Source: Verrucomicrobiaceae bacterium
GTDB taxonomy: Bacteria > Verrucomicrobiota > Verrucomicrobiia > Verrucomicrobiales > Verrucomicrobiaceae
Assembly (NCBI GenBank): GCA_015075365.1
Contig: JABTUN010000005.1
Location: 351,590 to 415,589 of the forward strand
Length of the DNA stretch: 64,000 nucleotides
Direction of reading: 5' to 3'
In this document: piece after piece, positions 42,409 to 52,800 of the stretch
Numbering within the stretch: position 1 is the first letter of the stretch
Layout of the letters: every line of letters begins with the position of its first letter
Notes under the pieces: model-generated
Database searches by the model: none
What the model was told of the DNA's origin: nothing
What the model saw: the letters and a program-made list of their open reading frames with translations, nothing else
Translations under genes and position numbers: made by a program

Positions 42409-43563
42409 TTACTCCAGCCACCAGTGGAGCACGTTGGTCTTGCTGTCTTCGTAGGCGTGGGAGGCCTGGATAAGGAGGCGTTGTTTGCCGCTGCCGTCGG
42501 GGGAATCGACGACGAGGCTGTTCGAGTAGGCTCCGGAACCGGCGGTGCGCAGGCGCAGATAGACGCCATCGTCCCAGGTGATGCCGTCCTCGGACATGTA
42601 GAGGATCATGTGGCCGCTGCCCTCGCCATACGCGCCGCTGCGACCGTGGAGGTAGTATTTGCCGCCGAAGGCGGTGAACTGCGGATTGCGGATCTTCCGG
42701 CTGACGGTCGAGATGCCGACCTTGGGCCAGGTTTTGCCGCCATCGGTGCTGATCGCGTAGTCGAGCCTGCTCTCGTTCGCGCTGTTGTAGATGTAGGCGA
42801 TCAAACTGCCGTCGTTCAGCCGTCCGAGGGCTCCGTAGCCGCGACGGTTGGTGATGAAGGGCAGCTCGCTGCGCTTCGTGAAGGTCTCGCCGCCATCGGT
42901 GCTGACGTGCAGCTCATAGACGTGTTCCTTCGCGTTGCCGCGCCAGTCTTTGACGGCGTCGTTGGCGAAGTGCAGCACGCGGATCTCGCCGTCGAGATAC
43001 TCGGCATCGTAAATGCGGCCGCGAGACGAGCACACTGGTTTGGGCTCGCTCCACGTCAGGCCTGCGTCGCTGCTTTTCGAGCACAAAGGCTCCCAGTAGG
43101 GCTGCCAGAGCGCGTTCTTGGACACATCGCAGATGAGGTAAAAGAGCACGATCTCGCCCTTGTCGGTTACGACGGCCTTTTCAGCCATCGCGGTGCGACC
43201 GTTGTGCTTGTTGAAGAGCGCTTTGGTGAAGGCCAGCACCTGGCGCGGCCCCCAGCTCTTGCCGCCGTCCTCGGATCGCTTCAACTCCATCCAGCCGACC
43301 GCAGAGTGGCCGCCGTTGTCGCTGGAGCAGTTCGGGTAAAACGCGAGCAGCTTCCCCGGCGCGTATTGTACCAAGGCGTGACCGAGATGGCCGCTGCGAT
43401 TGGCCTTGGAGTGACCGACGAAGAGCAGGCCGTTGTTCGGTGGATTGCCCGGAGTAATCCGTGCAGCGCAGGCGGAGGTTTTGCCAGCAATCGTGGTCGG
43501 CGGTGCCGCGGCGAGAGGTTGGCCGCAAAGCAACGCAGAGATCGCAAGGAGTCGGAGGGGCAT
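42409..43563 (-). CDS. Exported BNR/Asp-box sialidase-like protein
   Basis: 384 aa from the ATG at 43563, giving a signal peptide (MPLRLLAISALLCGQPLAAA). Asp-box repeats are frequent: KRSEDGGKSWGPRQV, KSSDAGLTWSEP, VSTDGGETFTKRSE, ISTDGGKTWPKVG, MSEDGITWDDG. These form a six-bladed sialidase-type propeller. RSGHLGHALVQYAPGKLLAF and IYDAEYLDGEIRVLHFAND resemble planctomycete/verrucomicrobial exo-alpha-sialidase-like proteins. Catalytic residues cannot be assigned with certainty. It is divergent from a LacI-family regulator 71 bases away, which is its likely controller. Confidence 0.82.
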   Translation of the reverse strand: MPLRLLAISALLCGQPLAAAPPTTIAGKTSACAARITPGNPPNNGLLFVGHSKANRSGHLGHALVQYAPGKLLAFYPNCSSDNGGHSAVGWMELKRSEDGGKSWGPRQVLAFTKALFNKHNGRTAMAEKAVVTDKGEIVLFYLICDVSKNALWQPYWEPLCSKSSDAGLTWSEPKPVCSSRGRIYDAEYLDGEIRVLHFANDAVKDWRGNAKEHVYELHVSTDGGETFTKRSELPFITNRRGYGALGRLNDGSLIAYIYNSANESRLDYAISTDGGKTWPKVGISTVSRKIRNPQFTAFGGKYYLHGRSGAYGEGSGHMILYMSEDGITWDDGVYLRLRTAGSGAYSNSLVVDSPDGSGKQRLLIQASHAYEDSKTNVLHWWLE

Positions 43564-43619
43564 GATGGGAGAGAACGAGGCTGGCGCAGGCATTTCACAC
43601 CTTGAATGATGGCGTGGCG

Positions 43620-43632
43620 TGTTATGCTAACA
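43620..43632. promoter_or_regulatory. Candidate LacI-family operator
   Basis: TGTTATGCTAACA is a perfect inverted repeat (five bases each side of TGC) lying two bases before the ATG of the LacI-family regulator, between it and the divergent sialidase-like gene. Position and symmetry suit an autoregulatory operator that also controls the neighbour. Confidence 0.45.
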
Positions 43633-43634
43633 TC

Positions 43635-44696
43635 ATGCCCACCACCGGACAGCCCACTCTCAAAGACATCGCCCGTGCCACGGGTGTGTCGATCATGACG
43701 GTGTCGCGGGTGTTACGCGGAGCGCCGAAGGTCGCGGCGGACAAGCGGGATCTTGTTTTGAAGGAGGCGAAGCGTCTCGATTACCAGCCGGACCCGCATT
43801 TGATGCGCATGATGCAGGTCGTACGTGGAAAGAAGGAGAAACGACTGCGGGCGGTGATCGCGGTGATCCGCGAGCATGTGCCGCAGGATGGTTTGCTGGG
43901 GCCGTCGTATCAGTATGTGCCCATCGAGGACATCCGACGCCGTGCGCACGGGCATGGTTATGCGGTGGAGGAGTTTTATCTGGGCAAGGACGGCCTCACG
44001 CCGAAGAAGCTGCAAAAAATCCTCCACGCTCGCGGCATCGAAGGCGTGATCGTGTCGCCGCAGAGCATGCAGTTGCCATGCAGCAGGCTGGATTACTCGC
44101 CGTTTGCCGCCGTGACGTTTGGGAATGCCATGAGCACGCCCACGCTGCACATGTGCGCGGGAAACATGACGCTGGGCATTCACATGGCCGCGGAGCAGCT
44201 CGCGGCACGCGGCCACAAGCGCATCGGCGTGGCGGTGACGAAGTGGATCGTCAATCGCTCGCAGTTTGGCTACAGCGGCGGCCTGTTTCATTGGCAGCAC
44301 AGCCTTTCGGAGGCGGATCGCGTGCCGTTGCTGCTCTTTCCGAGCAACGACATCAGCCAGGGCTTCGACGCCTTCTCGAAATGGATGCGCGAGCACCGGC
44401 CGGACGCGCTGATCACCTTCGACACGCACGTGCCCGGCTGGTTGAAGCGCCTCGGTATTCGATTCCCGCAGGACATCGGCTATGTCGTGCATGACTGGAC
44501 GCCCAAGATGACCGGTTTCGCGGGCATTTATCAGCAGCGCGATCATCTGGCGGCTGCGGCGGTCGATTTGATCGTGACTCAGCTCTCGCAGCACGAGCAC
44601 GGCGTGCCCGAGGTGCCACGGCAGATCATGATTCCGCCAAAATGGGTCGAGGGACCAAGTGTGAGAGAAAAAGCAGTGGAATCAAACCACCCATGA
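43635..44696 (+). CDS. LacI family transcriptional regulator
   Basis: 353 aa from the ATG at 43635; an upstream ATG at 43605 would place the operator-like palindrome inside the gene. The HTH is clear (TLKDIARATGVSIMTVSRVL, RGAPKVAADKRDLV). A LacI-type periplasmic-binding-protein-like effector domain follows (GIEGVIVSPQSMQLPC, HMAAEQLAARGHKRIGVAVT, FPQDIGYVVHDW, GIYQQRDHLAAAAVDLIVTQ). Its likely target is the divergent sialidase-like gene, perhaps with itself; the inducing sugar cannot be told. It converges on the M28 peptidase gene with 22 bases between stops. Confidence 0.93.
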   Translation: MPTTGQPTLKDIARATGVSIMTVSRVLRGAPKVAADKRDLVLKEAKRLDYQPDPHLMRMMQVVRGKKEKRLRAVIAVIREHVPQDGLLGPSYQYVPIEDIRRRAHGHGYAVEEFYLGKDGLTPKKLQKILHARGIEGVIVSPQSMQLPCSRLDYSPFAAVTFGNAMSTPTLHMCAGNMTLGIHMAAEQLAARGHKRIGVAVTKWIVNRSQFGYSGGLFHWQHSLSEADRVPLLLFPSNDISQGFDAFSKWMREHRPDALITFDTHVPGWLKRLGIRFPQDIGYVVHDWTPKMTGFAGIYQQRDHLAAAAVDLIVTQLSQHEHGVPEVPRQIMIPPKWVEGPSVREKAVESNHP

Positions 44697-44718
44697 CAAC
44701 CGACTCAGTCCAGGCTGC

Positions 44719-47616
44719 TCAATCCCGCGATCCAGGTGTGATCTTCATCTCCACTTCCCTGCCCTCCCGCTGCACTGTGATCGTCGTCTCGTTGCCGATC
44801 TTCAAATCACCCATCACATACGTATAGTCATAAATGTTGGCGATGTCCTTGCCGCCGAGCTTGATGATGATGTCGCCGGCTTTCACTCCCGCCTTGGCCG
44901 CCGGCCCGATGGGTGACACGCCGCTGAGCTTGACGCCCTTGGTGTCGCCCTGAGCGTAATCGGGAATCGTGCCCAAATACGCGCGCAGTCCGGTGCGCAC
45001 GCCGGAGTTCTTCGGTGCTTCCATGGCGATGTAATCCGGCGCGGCATCCGCGGTGGCGATGCCGCGGGCGATGAGGCCCATGAGCTTCGTGATCTTCGCG
45101 GCATTCACGTAGTCGATCTTGTCCGCGGTGTCGCTTGGCATGTGGTAATCGGCATGCGAGCCGGTGAAGGCATTCAACGTCGGGATGCCCTTCAAATAGA
45201 ACGCGGTGCTGTCCGTCGGCAAATGCGCGTCATTTTGTGTCGTGATGGGCAAACCGATGGGCGCGTTGCGTTTTTCGATCTCCTTGGCCCATAGCGAACT
45301 GCTGCCAAGACCTTGAAGCACGAGCGCCTTCTGGAAACGGCCGATCATGTCCATGTTGAGGCACGCGGCGAACATGCCGGTGAGCTTCGCATTCGCGTCA
45401 CCCTTGATCATCTTGGCGTAGGCTTCGACAAAGTGGTTGCTGCCGAGCAATCCAAGCTCCTCGCCGCTCCACGCGGCGAAGATGATGTCGCGTTTCAGCG
45501 TGAGCCTGCCCTGCTTCTTCAAATCGGCCAGCCACTGGGCGATTTCGAGCACGCCGCCGACGCCGCTGGCGTTGTCATCAGCTCCGTGGTGGATCTTGTT
45601 CACCTCGTCGCCCTTCGCGCGGGAATTGGAGCCGCCACTGCTGCCGAGGTGGTCAATATGCGCTCCGACGATGAGTGGCGCGACGTGCGGATCAGGCTGC
45701 TGGCCGTAAGGCAGCACAGCGAGCACATTGCGCCCCTTTTTCTTCTCCTGCTGGATCACGATGTTCGCTGCGAGCGTGCCTTTGCAGTCGATGCCGCCCA
45801 TCAAATCGCCGGTGTCGAGCTTGTCCTGGAGTTCCTTGAGCGTCTTGCCGGTGCCGGCGAGCAATTTGTCGCCCACCGCATCGGTCACGCTGATCGCCGC
45901 GATACCACTGGAGGCCAGCGAGGCATCAAAAGTCATCGGCGCAAGCTGCTGCACGACCTTGGAGTTCGGTCCGCTGACGACGATGAGGCCGCGTGCGCCT
46001 TTTTGACGAGCCGTGAGCGCCTTGTAACGCAAGCTGGAGTAGCGGCTGAGTTCATTGCGCCGCTCCTGCGTGATGCCTTCCGGCAAATAGCGGAAAACGA
46101 GCACCCATTTGTCCTTCACATCGAGATGCGCGTAGCTCGAATAGGTCTCGATGGAGGCCGATTCGGGCGTTTCGATGCCGTAACCGGCGAAAACCACCTT
46201 TGCGGGTTTCACCTCGCCGTTTTGGGAGAAGGAGAGTGGTCTCCAATCCTGCTCGACTTGCAGGTCTGTATTGTCCAAGGCGAGTTTGTTTCCTTCTCCA
46301 AGCGCCACACCGGCGGTGAAGTCGAAATTGTCGAAGTAGGTGTCATCATCGCCAAACGGAGCGAGGCCGATTTGCTTGGCTGCATCTGCAAAGTACTGCG
46401 TGGCGAGTTTTTCGCCATCCGTGCCTGTCAGACGACCACCGAGATCGTCGCTGGCGAGGTAGGTGATGTGTTGTTTCAGGTCGGCCTCCAGGATGTCGGC
46501 GGCGGTCCGTGCGAAGTCAGGCACCTTGGGGGCAGGAATCGGTGCCTGAGGGTCCGGCTTGAGTCCGAGAGCGCTCAGCGCGTGATCATGATCCCAGTCC
46601 GCCATGAAGATCTGGCTTTGGCCGCCGCTGGCACGTCCGCTTGTCCAGGAGAGCTTTCTGCCATCGGGTGAAAAGACTGGCAAACCGTCAAAACCGTCCG
46701 TGGTGGTCACGCGGACTGGATCATGCTTTCCTGCGGCATCAACGATGTACAGCTCGAAGTTGGCGAAGCCATTGAGATTCGTCGTGAAGATCAAATACTC
46801 GCCGCTGGGGTGAAAATACGGCGCCCAGCTCATCGCGCCGAGCTTCGTGAGCGGCTTTTGATCGCTGCCGTCGGCGTTCATGGTCCATACCTCGGCCACA
46901 TCGCCCTTTGGCGTGAAGCGACGCCAGCAGATACGCTTCCCATCGGCGCTGAAAAACGGCCCGCCGTCGTAGCCGGGCACGCTGGTGAGGCGTTTCACGT
47001 TCGAGCCGTCAGCATCGGCCGTGTAGATTTCCATGAAATATTGCTTGTCGATCTTCAGGCGCTCCTCGTCCTCCTTGCTGAGCTTTGTTTCATAAGCCTG
47101 GCGGTTGCTGGCAAAAACGAGCTTCTTCCCATCCGGCGACCAGCCGCCTTCGGCGTCATAGCCGCGGGTGTTGGTGAGGTTTTTGAGCTTCTTGCCGGCG
47201 AGCGTGTATTCCCAGATCTCGTAGTGCTCGTCGTAGTCCCAGGAGTATTTTCGCACCTTGGTGTTCTTGCGCTCCTCATACTCGGCCTGCTGAAGTTTTT
47301 TGGACTCGGGATCGGTGTGCGTGCTGGCGAAGAGCACGCGCTTGCCATCGGGATGAATCCACGCGCAGGTTGTCTTGCCCATGCCGGGCGAAATGCGCTC
47401 CTGATCGCCCGTTTCGAGGTCCATCAGGTAGATTTGGTAGAACGGATTGCCCTCCTCGCGCTCGGACTGGAAGATCATCTTCGTGCCATCGGCAGAAAAG
47501 TAGCCCTCCCCTGCCCTGCGGCCCTCAAAAGTGAGCTGGCGTGGGTTGGTGATGAAGTCCGCCTCGGTCTGGCAAAAGGCGGAACTAGCAAACAAGGAGA
47601 AAAGCAGGAGACGCAT
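44719..47616 (-). CDS. Exported WD40-like (TolB) / M28 zinc peptidase / PDZ protein
   Basis: 965 aa from the ATG at 47616 (signal peptide MRLLLFSLFASSAFCQTEAD). Residues 25-390 are TolB/PD40 repeats (SADGTKMIFQSERE, SPDGKKLVFASNRQ, SPDGRKLSWTSGR). About 400-870 is an M28 aminopeptidase with PA-like insert: DDLGGRLTGTDGEKLATQYF, metal ligands in GAHIDHLGSSGG (about 651), GADDNASGVGG and AWSGEELGLLGS, then HADYHMPSDTADKIDYVN. A C-terminal PDZ domain follows (GVSPIGPAAKAGVKAGDIII). It should degrade peptides outside the cytoplasm. Fusion of an N-terminal propeller to M28 plus PDZ is known in this phylum; the propeller may gate substrates. Confidence 0.93.
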   Translation of the reverse strand: MRLLLFSLFASSAFCQTEADFITNPRQLTFEGRRAGEGYFSADGTKMIFQSEREEGNPFYQIYLMDLETGDQERISPGMGKTTCAWIHPDGKRVLFASTHTDPESKKLQQAEYEERKNTKVRKYSWDYDEHYEIWEYTLAGKKLKNLTNTRGYDAEGGWSPDGKKLVFASNRQAYETKLSKEDEERLKIDKQYFMEIYTADADGSNVKRLTSVPGYDGGPFFSADGKRICWRRFTPKGDVAEVWTMNADGSDQKPLTKLGAMSWAPYFHPSGEYLIFTTNLNGFANFELYIVDAAGKHDPVRVTTTDGFDGLPVFSPDGRKLSWTSGRASGGQSQIFMADWDHDHALSALGLKPDPQAPIPAPKVPDFARTAADILEADLKQHITYLASDDLGGRLTGTDGEKLATQYFADAAKQIGLAPFGDDDTYFDNFDFTAGVALGEGNKLALDNTDLQVEQDWRPLSFSQNGEVKPAKVVFAGYGIETPESASIETYSSYAHLDVKDKWVLVFRYLPEGITQERRNELSRYSSLRYKALTARQKGARGLIVVSGPNSKVVQQLAPMTFDASLASSGIAAISVTDAVGDKLLAGTGKTLKELQDKLDTGDLMGGIDCKGTLAANIVIQQEKKKGRNVLAVLPYGQQPDPHVAPLIVGAHIDHLGSSGGSNSRAKGDEVNKIHHGADDNASGVGGVLEIAQWLADLKKQGRLTLKRDIIFAAWSGEELGLLGSNHFVEAYAKMIKGDANAKLTGMFAACLNMDMIGRFQKALVLQGLGSSSLWAKEIEKRNAPIGLPITTQNDAHLPTDSTAFYLKGIPTLNAFTGSHADYHMPSDTADKIDYVNAAKITKLMGLIARGIATADAAPDYIAMEAPKNSGVRTGLRAYLGTIPDYAQGDTKGVKLSGVSPIGPAAKAGVKAGDIIIKLGGKDIANIYDYTYVMGDLKIGNETTITVQREGREVEMKITPGSRD

Positions 47617-47687
47617 AAGAGACAGCCCTCCATACGCAGCGAACGGCCCTCTGGCTTCTGAAACTTCGCGTTTGGCAGCAGGTCCCG

Positions 47688-49757
47688 CTACTTCGCGGGC
47701 ACCCACTGTGCCGCGTCGATGATGACGTGGCCGGTGGTGCCTTCGTTGCGGATTTCGAGCCAGCCGGTTTTGCCGGATTCGAAGCGGAAGGTGCCAAGCG
47801 GGAGCAGATTGAACTTCTCCGTGGGTTTCTTCTTTTGGTTCACGATGACGGTCTTCTCGCCATCGGCGTGATGGATGACCACGGGGACTTTTTCGGCGCG
47901 GTTGCCAAGCGCGGTGTAGGCGATGGAAACGCGATACTGGCCTGCGGCGGGGAGATTCGGCGTGAAGCGGGCCTTTTGCTCGCCTTTGAGGCTGTCGCCG
48001 TCGTGGCGGTAGCCTTGGCCGACGAAGCCGGGGGTGGTGTGGCCTTCGGAGCTGAAGCCGGTCAGATCGGCCTCGCTGTCATCGACGACGATGCCGCCGA
48101 GCTGCTCCTTGGTGAACGCGACGTGCTCCGGCATCGGCGGAGATTCGAAATCGAGCACCTGACCATCGGCGAGGAGCTTCTCTTTGAGCTTCGCGTAGTC
48201 GAGCTTTTGCAGATCGACGCCGTTTTCGATGGCGAGCACGGCGGCGGTGGCGGCGCTTTGGCCCATGACCATGAAGACGGGCTCCATGCGGATGCTGCCA
48301 TACGAAATGTGGCTGGCGCTGAGGCACACGGGCACGAGCAGGTTCGTGCATTGCTCAGCCTTCGGCGTGATGCTGCGGTAGCTGATCGGATACGGACGCA
48401 CGCCGATCTGGATGTCGCCTTCGTTTCGGGCAAAGCCTTCCTTGGTGACGTAGCGCTGCGTGTGGTGGCTGTCCATGTTGTAGGCACCCATGCCGACGCT
48501 GTCCTCGACGATGACGCGGCGTTTGCAGTTCTGCTCGCTCATGACATAGCCACCGATCATGCGGCGGGCTTCGCGCACATACATCTGGCGCGGCCAGTTG
48601 CCGTTGTCGGTGAACTCATCCTTCGCCAGACCCCACTGCGAGTAGTAGGCGCGGATTTTCTCCGGCACCCGCGGATGATTGGCGAGCGTCCACATGAGTC
48701 CTTTTTGATAATCCTCATGCGCCTTCCAGATCTTCGCCCGTGTGGCGTAATCGGCGTCCGGGTACTCGTAATTCATGCCGATCATGTCCGTGCTGAAGGC
48801 GAAGTTGTTGTTCGTGTCCGTCTTGCGGTTCGGCATCGGCGTGGGCGCCCACGGATGACGCGGGTCACCGGCCTCAAAGTTGCGCAGCAGCAGCTCGAAC
48901 TGCTTTTCGTCGTAGTTTTCCGGCTTCGGGAACGGGACGCGGTTGGAGTCGTCGTCCGTGTTGCACATGCGGAAGTTGTAGGCCTGGATGCGGTGATCAC
49001 CGTCGCCGTCTTTGCCTTCAGGCATCGGCGTGACGCCCCATACGAGCCCGCTGCTCGGATCGCCCGGCTTCACATAGGGATCGACGTTCTTGATGAACTG
49101 ATGATGCTTCGCGCCGGCCAGTTGGAGGCCGTTGATGGTCTCTCCGTAGAGCGCATTCGCCTCGCGTCCGACATGGTAGCTCACGCCCGCCTTCGCCATG
49201 AGATCGCCTTCATAAGTGGCGTCGATGAACATCGCGCCCTCGAACTCCTTGCCGCTCTCCATGATGATTTTCGTGATCCGCGTGCCGTTTTTGACGACGC
49301 CTTTCTTCAAATCGAGCCGCTCGCCGAACACAACGGTCACCTTGTCTTTCACCTTCGCGAGCATGGCGTCGTAGATCTCCGTCGCCGCGTGCGGCTCGAA
49401 GGTCCACATGGTTGTTTCGCTGCTGGAGTTGCCATGCGGTCGCTTGGCGAAGTATTCCTCGCGGGTCTGCTGCTTCCACTTCGCGGGATCGGCGTAGTAT
49501 TGGAAGACGTTGGCGTAAAACTCACGAGAGATGCCGCCAATGGCTTTTTTGTTGCCGATGTCCGTCGCGCCGAGACCGCCGGTGGTCAGGCCACCGAGAA
49601 ACTTCGTCGGTTCGATCAAAACCGCCGTCTTGCCCATGCGAGCCGTCTGAATGGCCGCGGTGACACCACCGGAGGTGCCGCCGTAAATGACGACATCTGG
49701 CGCGGCGAAGGCGGCCGGGCAAAAGAGGATGAGGGTGAGGATCTGGATGCGTTTCAT
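47688..49757 (-). CDS. Exported FAD-dependent oxidoreductase with C-terminal xanthan-lyase-like domain
   Basis: 689 aa. Signal peptide MKRIQILTLILFCPAAFAAP, then the dinucleotide fold VVIYGGTSGGVTAAIQTARM with E at the end of strand 2 (AVLIEPTKFLGGLTTGGLGA). FIDATYEGDLMAKAGVSYHV and RRVIVEDSVGMGAYNMDSHH are blocks of the FAD_oxidored family common in Planctomycetes and Verrucomicrobiota. The final 130 residues (FTPNLPAAGQYRVSIAYTAL, TEKFNLLPLGTFRF) are a beta-sandwich like the golvesin/xanthan-lyase CBD domain. The substrate is unknown, possibly a sugar. The gene lies downstream of the cytochrome giant, 59 bases away, so cotranscription is possible. Confidence 0.88.
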   Translation of the reverse strand: MKRIQILTLILFCPAAFAAPDVVIYGGTSGGVTAAIQTARMGKTAVLIEPTKFLGGLTTGGLGATDIGNKKAIGGISREFYANVFQYYADPAKWKQQTREEYFAKRPHGNSSSETTMWTFEPHAATEIYDAMLAKVKDKVTVVFGERLDLKKGVVKNGTRITKIIMESGKEFEGAMFIDATYEGDLMAKAGVSYHVGREANALYGETINGLQLAGAKHHQFIKNVDPYVKPGDPSSGLVWGVTPMPEGKDGDGDHRIQAYNFRMCNTDDDSNRVPFPKPENYDEKQFELLLRNFEAGDPRHPWAPTPMPNRKTDTNNNFAFSTDMIGMNYEYPDADYATRAKIWKAHEDYQKGLMWTLANHPRVPEKIRAYYSQWGLAKDEFTDNGNWPRQMYVREARRMIGGYVMSEQNCKRRVIVEDSVGMGAYNMDSHHTQRYVTKEGFARNEGDIQIGVRPYPISYRSITPKAEQCTNLLVPVCLSASHISYGSIRMEPVFMVMGQSAATAAVLAIENGVDLQKLDYAKLKEKLLADGQVLDFESPPMPEHVAFTKEQLGGIVVDDSEADLTGFSSEGHTTPGFVGQGYRHDGDSLKGEQKARFTPNLPAAGQYRVSIAYTALGNRAEKVPVVIHHADGEKTVIVNQKKKPTEKFNLLPLGTFRFESGKTGWLEIRNEGTTGHVIIDAAQWVPAK

Positions 49758-49816
49758 GCAGGGCGCATTTCAACGCGGTACGAAGCCCCGTGCAATCATC
49801 AAGATCGGCTGCCTGC

Positions 49817-52800
49817 TCACTTCGGCAGCATCGCCAGATACTGGTCGGTCATCTGCTTCACCTTGGTGCGCTGGGGCTCAAGCTGAGGCTGGAGCTTGGC
49901 GAGTTCGCTGGTGGCTTCGGCGATGATCTTGTCCTTCTCCGGAATTTCCTTTGTGGCGGCGGCGATGACAGCCTCGGCGTCGGCCTTCTTTTTCTTCGCG
50001 CCCTCGAAATCGGCACCCGCCTTGGCGACCTCGGCCTTTTTGGCATCGAGGACCTTCTGCTCGGCCTCGAGCGCGCCGTGCGCGGCGGCGTAGGCTTGTT
50101 CGAGCGGAGGAAGGGCGGTCTTTGCGGCGGCGATGGCGGCGTTGATCGGAGCGATCCTGGCGGCGTAGTCCTTTTCGATGGCAGCAGGAGCAGCCTGCTT
50201 CTCGGCGAGGGCCTTGGACTGTGCGTCGATCTCCTTTTGGATGCTGTCACGCTGGCCGCGGATGGGGGCGGCGGCTTTTTCGGCATTGGCGAGCTCGGCC
50301 CTGGCCTGCGCGAGCTGTTTTTCTGCCTGCACGCTGGCTGCCTTGGCGTTTTCGAGCTCCTTCCTGGTCTTGCCAGCCGCATTGAGGGCATCCGCGAGTT
50401 TCTTCTCCGCGGCGGCGCGTGCCGCCTTTTTGGCGTCCAAGGTCTGCTGGGCCTGCGCAGGCTTTCCAGCGGCCTCGGCGGCACTTTTCTCAGCAGCGGC
50501 CAGTTTGGCGGTCAACGCCGCATCCCCGGCCTTGGCGGCAAGTTCCTTTTTGGCGGCCTCCAGCGCCGCGCTGGTGGCTCCGGCTGCATTTTTGGCATCG
50601 GCGAGAGCCTTGTCAGCGGCTTGAATTTCGGCGGTGAGATTGGGAACAGAGGCCGCAAGGTCCTTCGCGGTCTTTTCCTGAGCGGGAAGCGCAGCGGTAA
50701 GATCGGCGGCAGATTTCTTCACGGCGGCGAGATTGCCTTCAAACTTGGCAACGGGGGCCTTTTTCGCATTCACCTGATCCTCGGGGCCTTTGAGCTTCGC
50801 ATTGACCTCCGCAAGGCTCTTTTTCTTCGCTTCGATCACCTTGGCGATGTCCTCGGCGGCTTTTTTGGCAGCAGCGACAGCGTCGTCCTTCGCCTTCGCT
50901 GCGGCGGCAAGTTCCGCCTCCTTGGTGGAGATGATCTTCTTCTGCTCATCCACCTTGGCCTTTGCGGCGGCATCGGCATCGCGGGCGGGCTTGATGGCGG
51001 TTTCGAGCGCGGCCTGCTCCCCTTGCACTTTTTTCAAAATGGCTTCGAGGGCGGGTTGCGCGGCAGTGGCGTCAGCGACGGCCTTCTTGCTGTCCTCGAT
51101 GCGCCGGGCAGCGGCAGCCTTGGCAGATTCCGCGTCCTTCTTCGCCTCGGTGAAGGTGTTGAAGTCCTCCTCCAGTTTGGCGAGTTTTTCCTTTTCGGCG
51201 AGCACACCGGTGTTGAACTGGGCGGCTTTCAACGCCGTGGGCACTTTTTGCAGCACGCCCACCTCATCGCTGGCAGATTTCGCGGCAAGCTGAGCCGTGG
51301 TGAGCGCGTTGCGAGCGCTGGCGAGGTTCCCTTCCGCGCCCTTGATGCGATCCGGGCCGGCTTTGACGAGCGCGGGCAGCTTGGGCAGCTCGGCCTTCTT
51401 CGCAGCGATACCCTCGCCCAAGGACTTCACCTTGGCGGTGGTTTCGGCGACGAGTTTGTCCAAATCAGCCACAGCAGCCGGGGCGACGCCGAGTTCAGCC
51501 TTGGCCTTGTTTACCGCAGCGGTGATCTGGTCCATTTTTGCTTTGAGAGGAGCGAGTTTTTGCTGCTCCGCCCTGGCGGCCGCGAGTTTGGCCTCCAGTT
51601 CCTTCAGCTTGGACTGCTGGGCGGGATCTTTCTTCGCAGCTTCAAGAGCGGCGGTGACATCGGCGACGCCTTTGTCTGCCGCAGCAAGCTTAGCCGCCTC
51701 CGCGGTAACGGCGGCCTGGTCTTTCTGAAGGGCGGCGAGCTTGGCGCTCTTGTCCGCATGCTGTTTGATGGCCTCAACGCGGGCTTTGTGATCGGCGAGG
51801 GCCTTGGTGAGCGCGGCCTTCGCTGCTGCGAAGGCTTTCTCATCGTTGGCGATCTCGCCCGGCAGGCTCTTGCTGCGCGCTTCCGTGGCGGCGACTTCCG
51901 CGCGGACCTTCGCGAGCGCGTCCTCACGCGCCTTGACGTCCGCCTCTGCTTTCTTCGCGGCCTCCTGAAGCGCTGGCAGCTTGCCGTTCAGCTCCGCCAT
52001 GCGTTGCTCCGCCTGTACGATGCGCTGGGCGATGGGCGAGGGATTGCTGACGTAGCGGGCCGCCTCGACGAGGCTTTTGTCCATGAAGCTCCATTGAATG
52101 AGCTCCCCGCGCCAGTTGGCGGAGATGGCGGACTTGGAATCAAAACCAGCGACGACCTTCGTGACCAGATCCCCCTGGCCGGGAGCCTCGGCGAGCTTGT
52201 TGCCATTGATGTCCCAGACGCGCACGAGGCCGTCATTGCCGGAGGAGACGATCTTGCCGTCGGGCGTGAAGGACACGCTCTGAACACCGCCTCCGTGCGC
52301 GGCCCAGTCCTTCACCTTTTTCCCCTCGTTCATCTCCCAGACGATGATGGTGCCGTCGGACGAGCATGAGGCGAGGATGTTTGAGTCCGCACGCCAGGCG
52401 ATGTCATTGGCGGGGCCCTTGTGCTGGCCGAGAATGTAGAATTCACCGCCGTTGGCGGCCTCCCAGACCATGACATTGCCGTTGCGGTCCGTGGTGGCCA
52501 GCAGCACGCCGTCCGGGCTGAACTTGGTGCCCAGAATCCACTCCGTGTGCTTGCTGATGACGTACAGTTCCTCGCCATTGGAGGTGTCGTAGCATTTCAC
52601 CTTCTTTGAGGGGCTGCCGAGGGCCACCATCTTGTGGTCGGGGGAAATGTCCGCCGCCATGACCTGGTCAAACTCCTTGCCCACCTCCGTGATGCGTTTG
52701 CCGGTCTTCACATCCCACACGATGGCGTGGCCGTTCTTGCCCGCGCGACCGCCGCCCATGACGAGCAGGGAGCCATTGCGGCTGAACTGGAGCGAGCGCG

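Noticed and set aside
49790..52369. 859-codon open frame opposite the cytochrome/coiled-coil gene
   Set aside because: It is a mirror of Ala/Lys-rich high-GC codons; the opposite strand has a signal peptide, haem site and WD40 repeats, and the frame here is low-complexity Gly/Leu/Arg.
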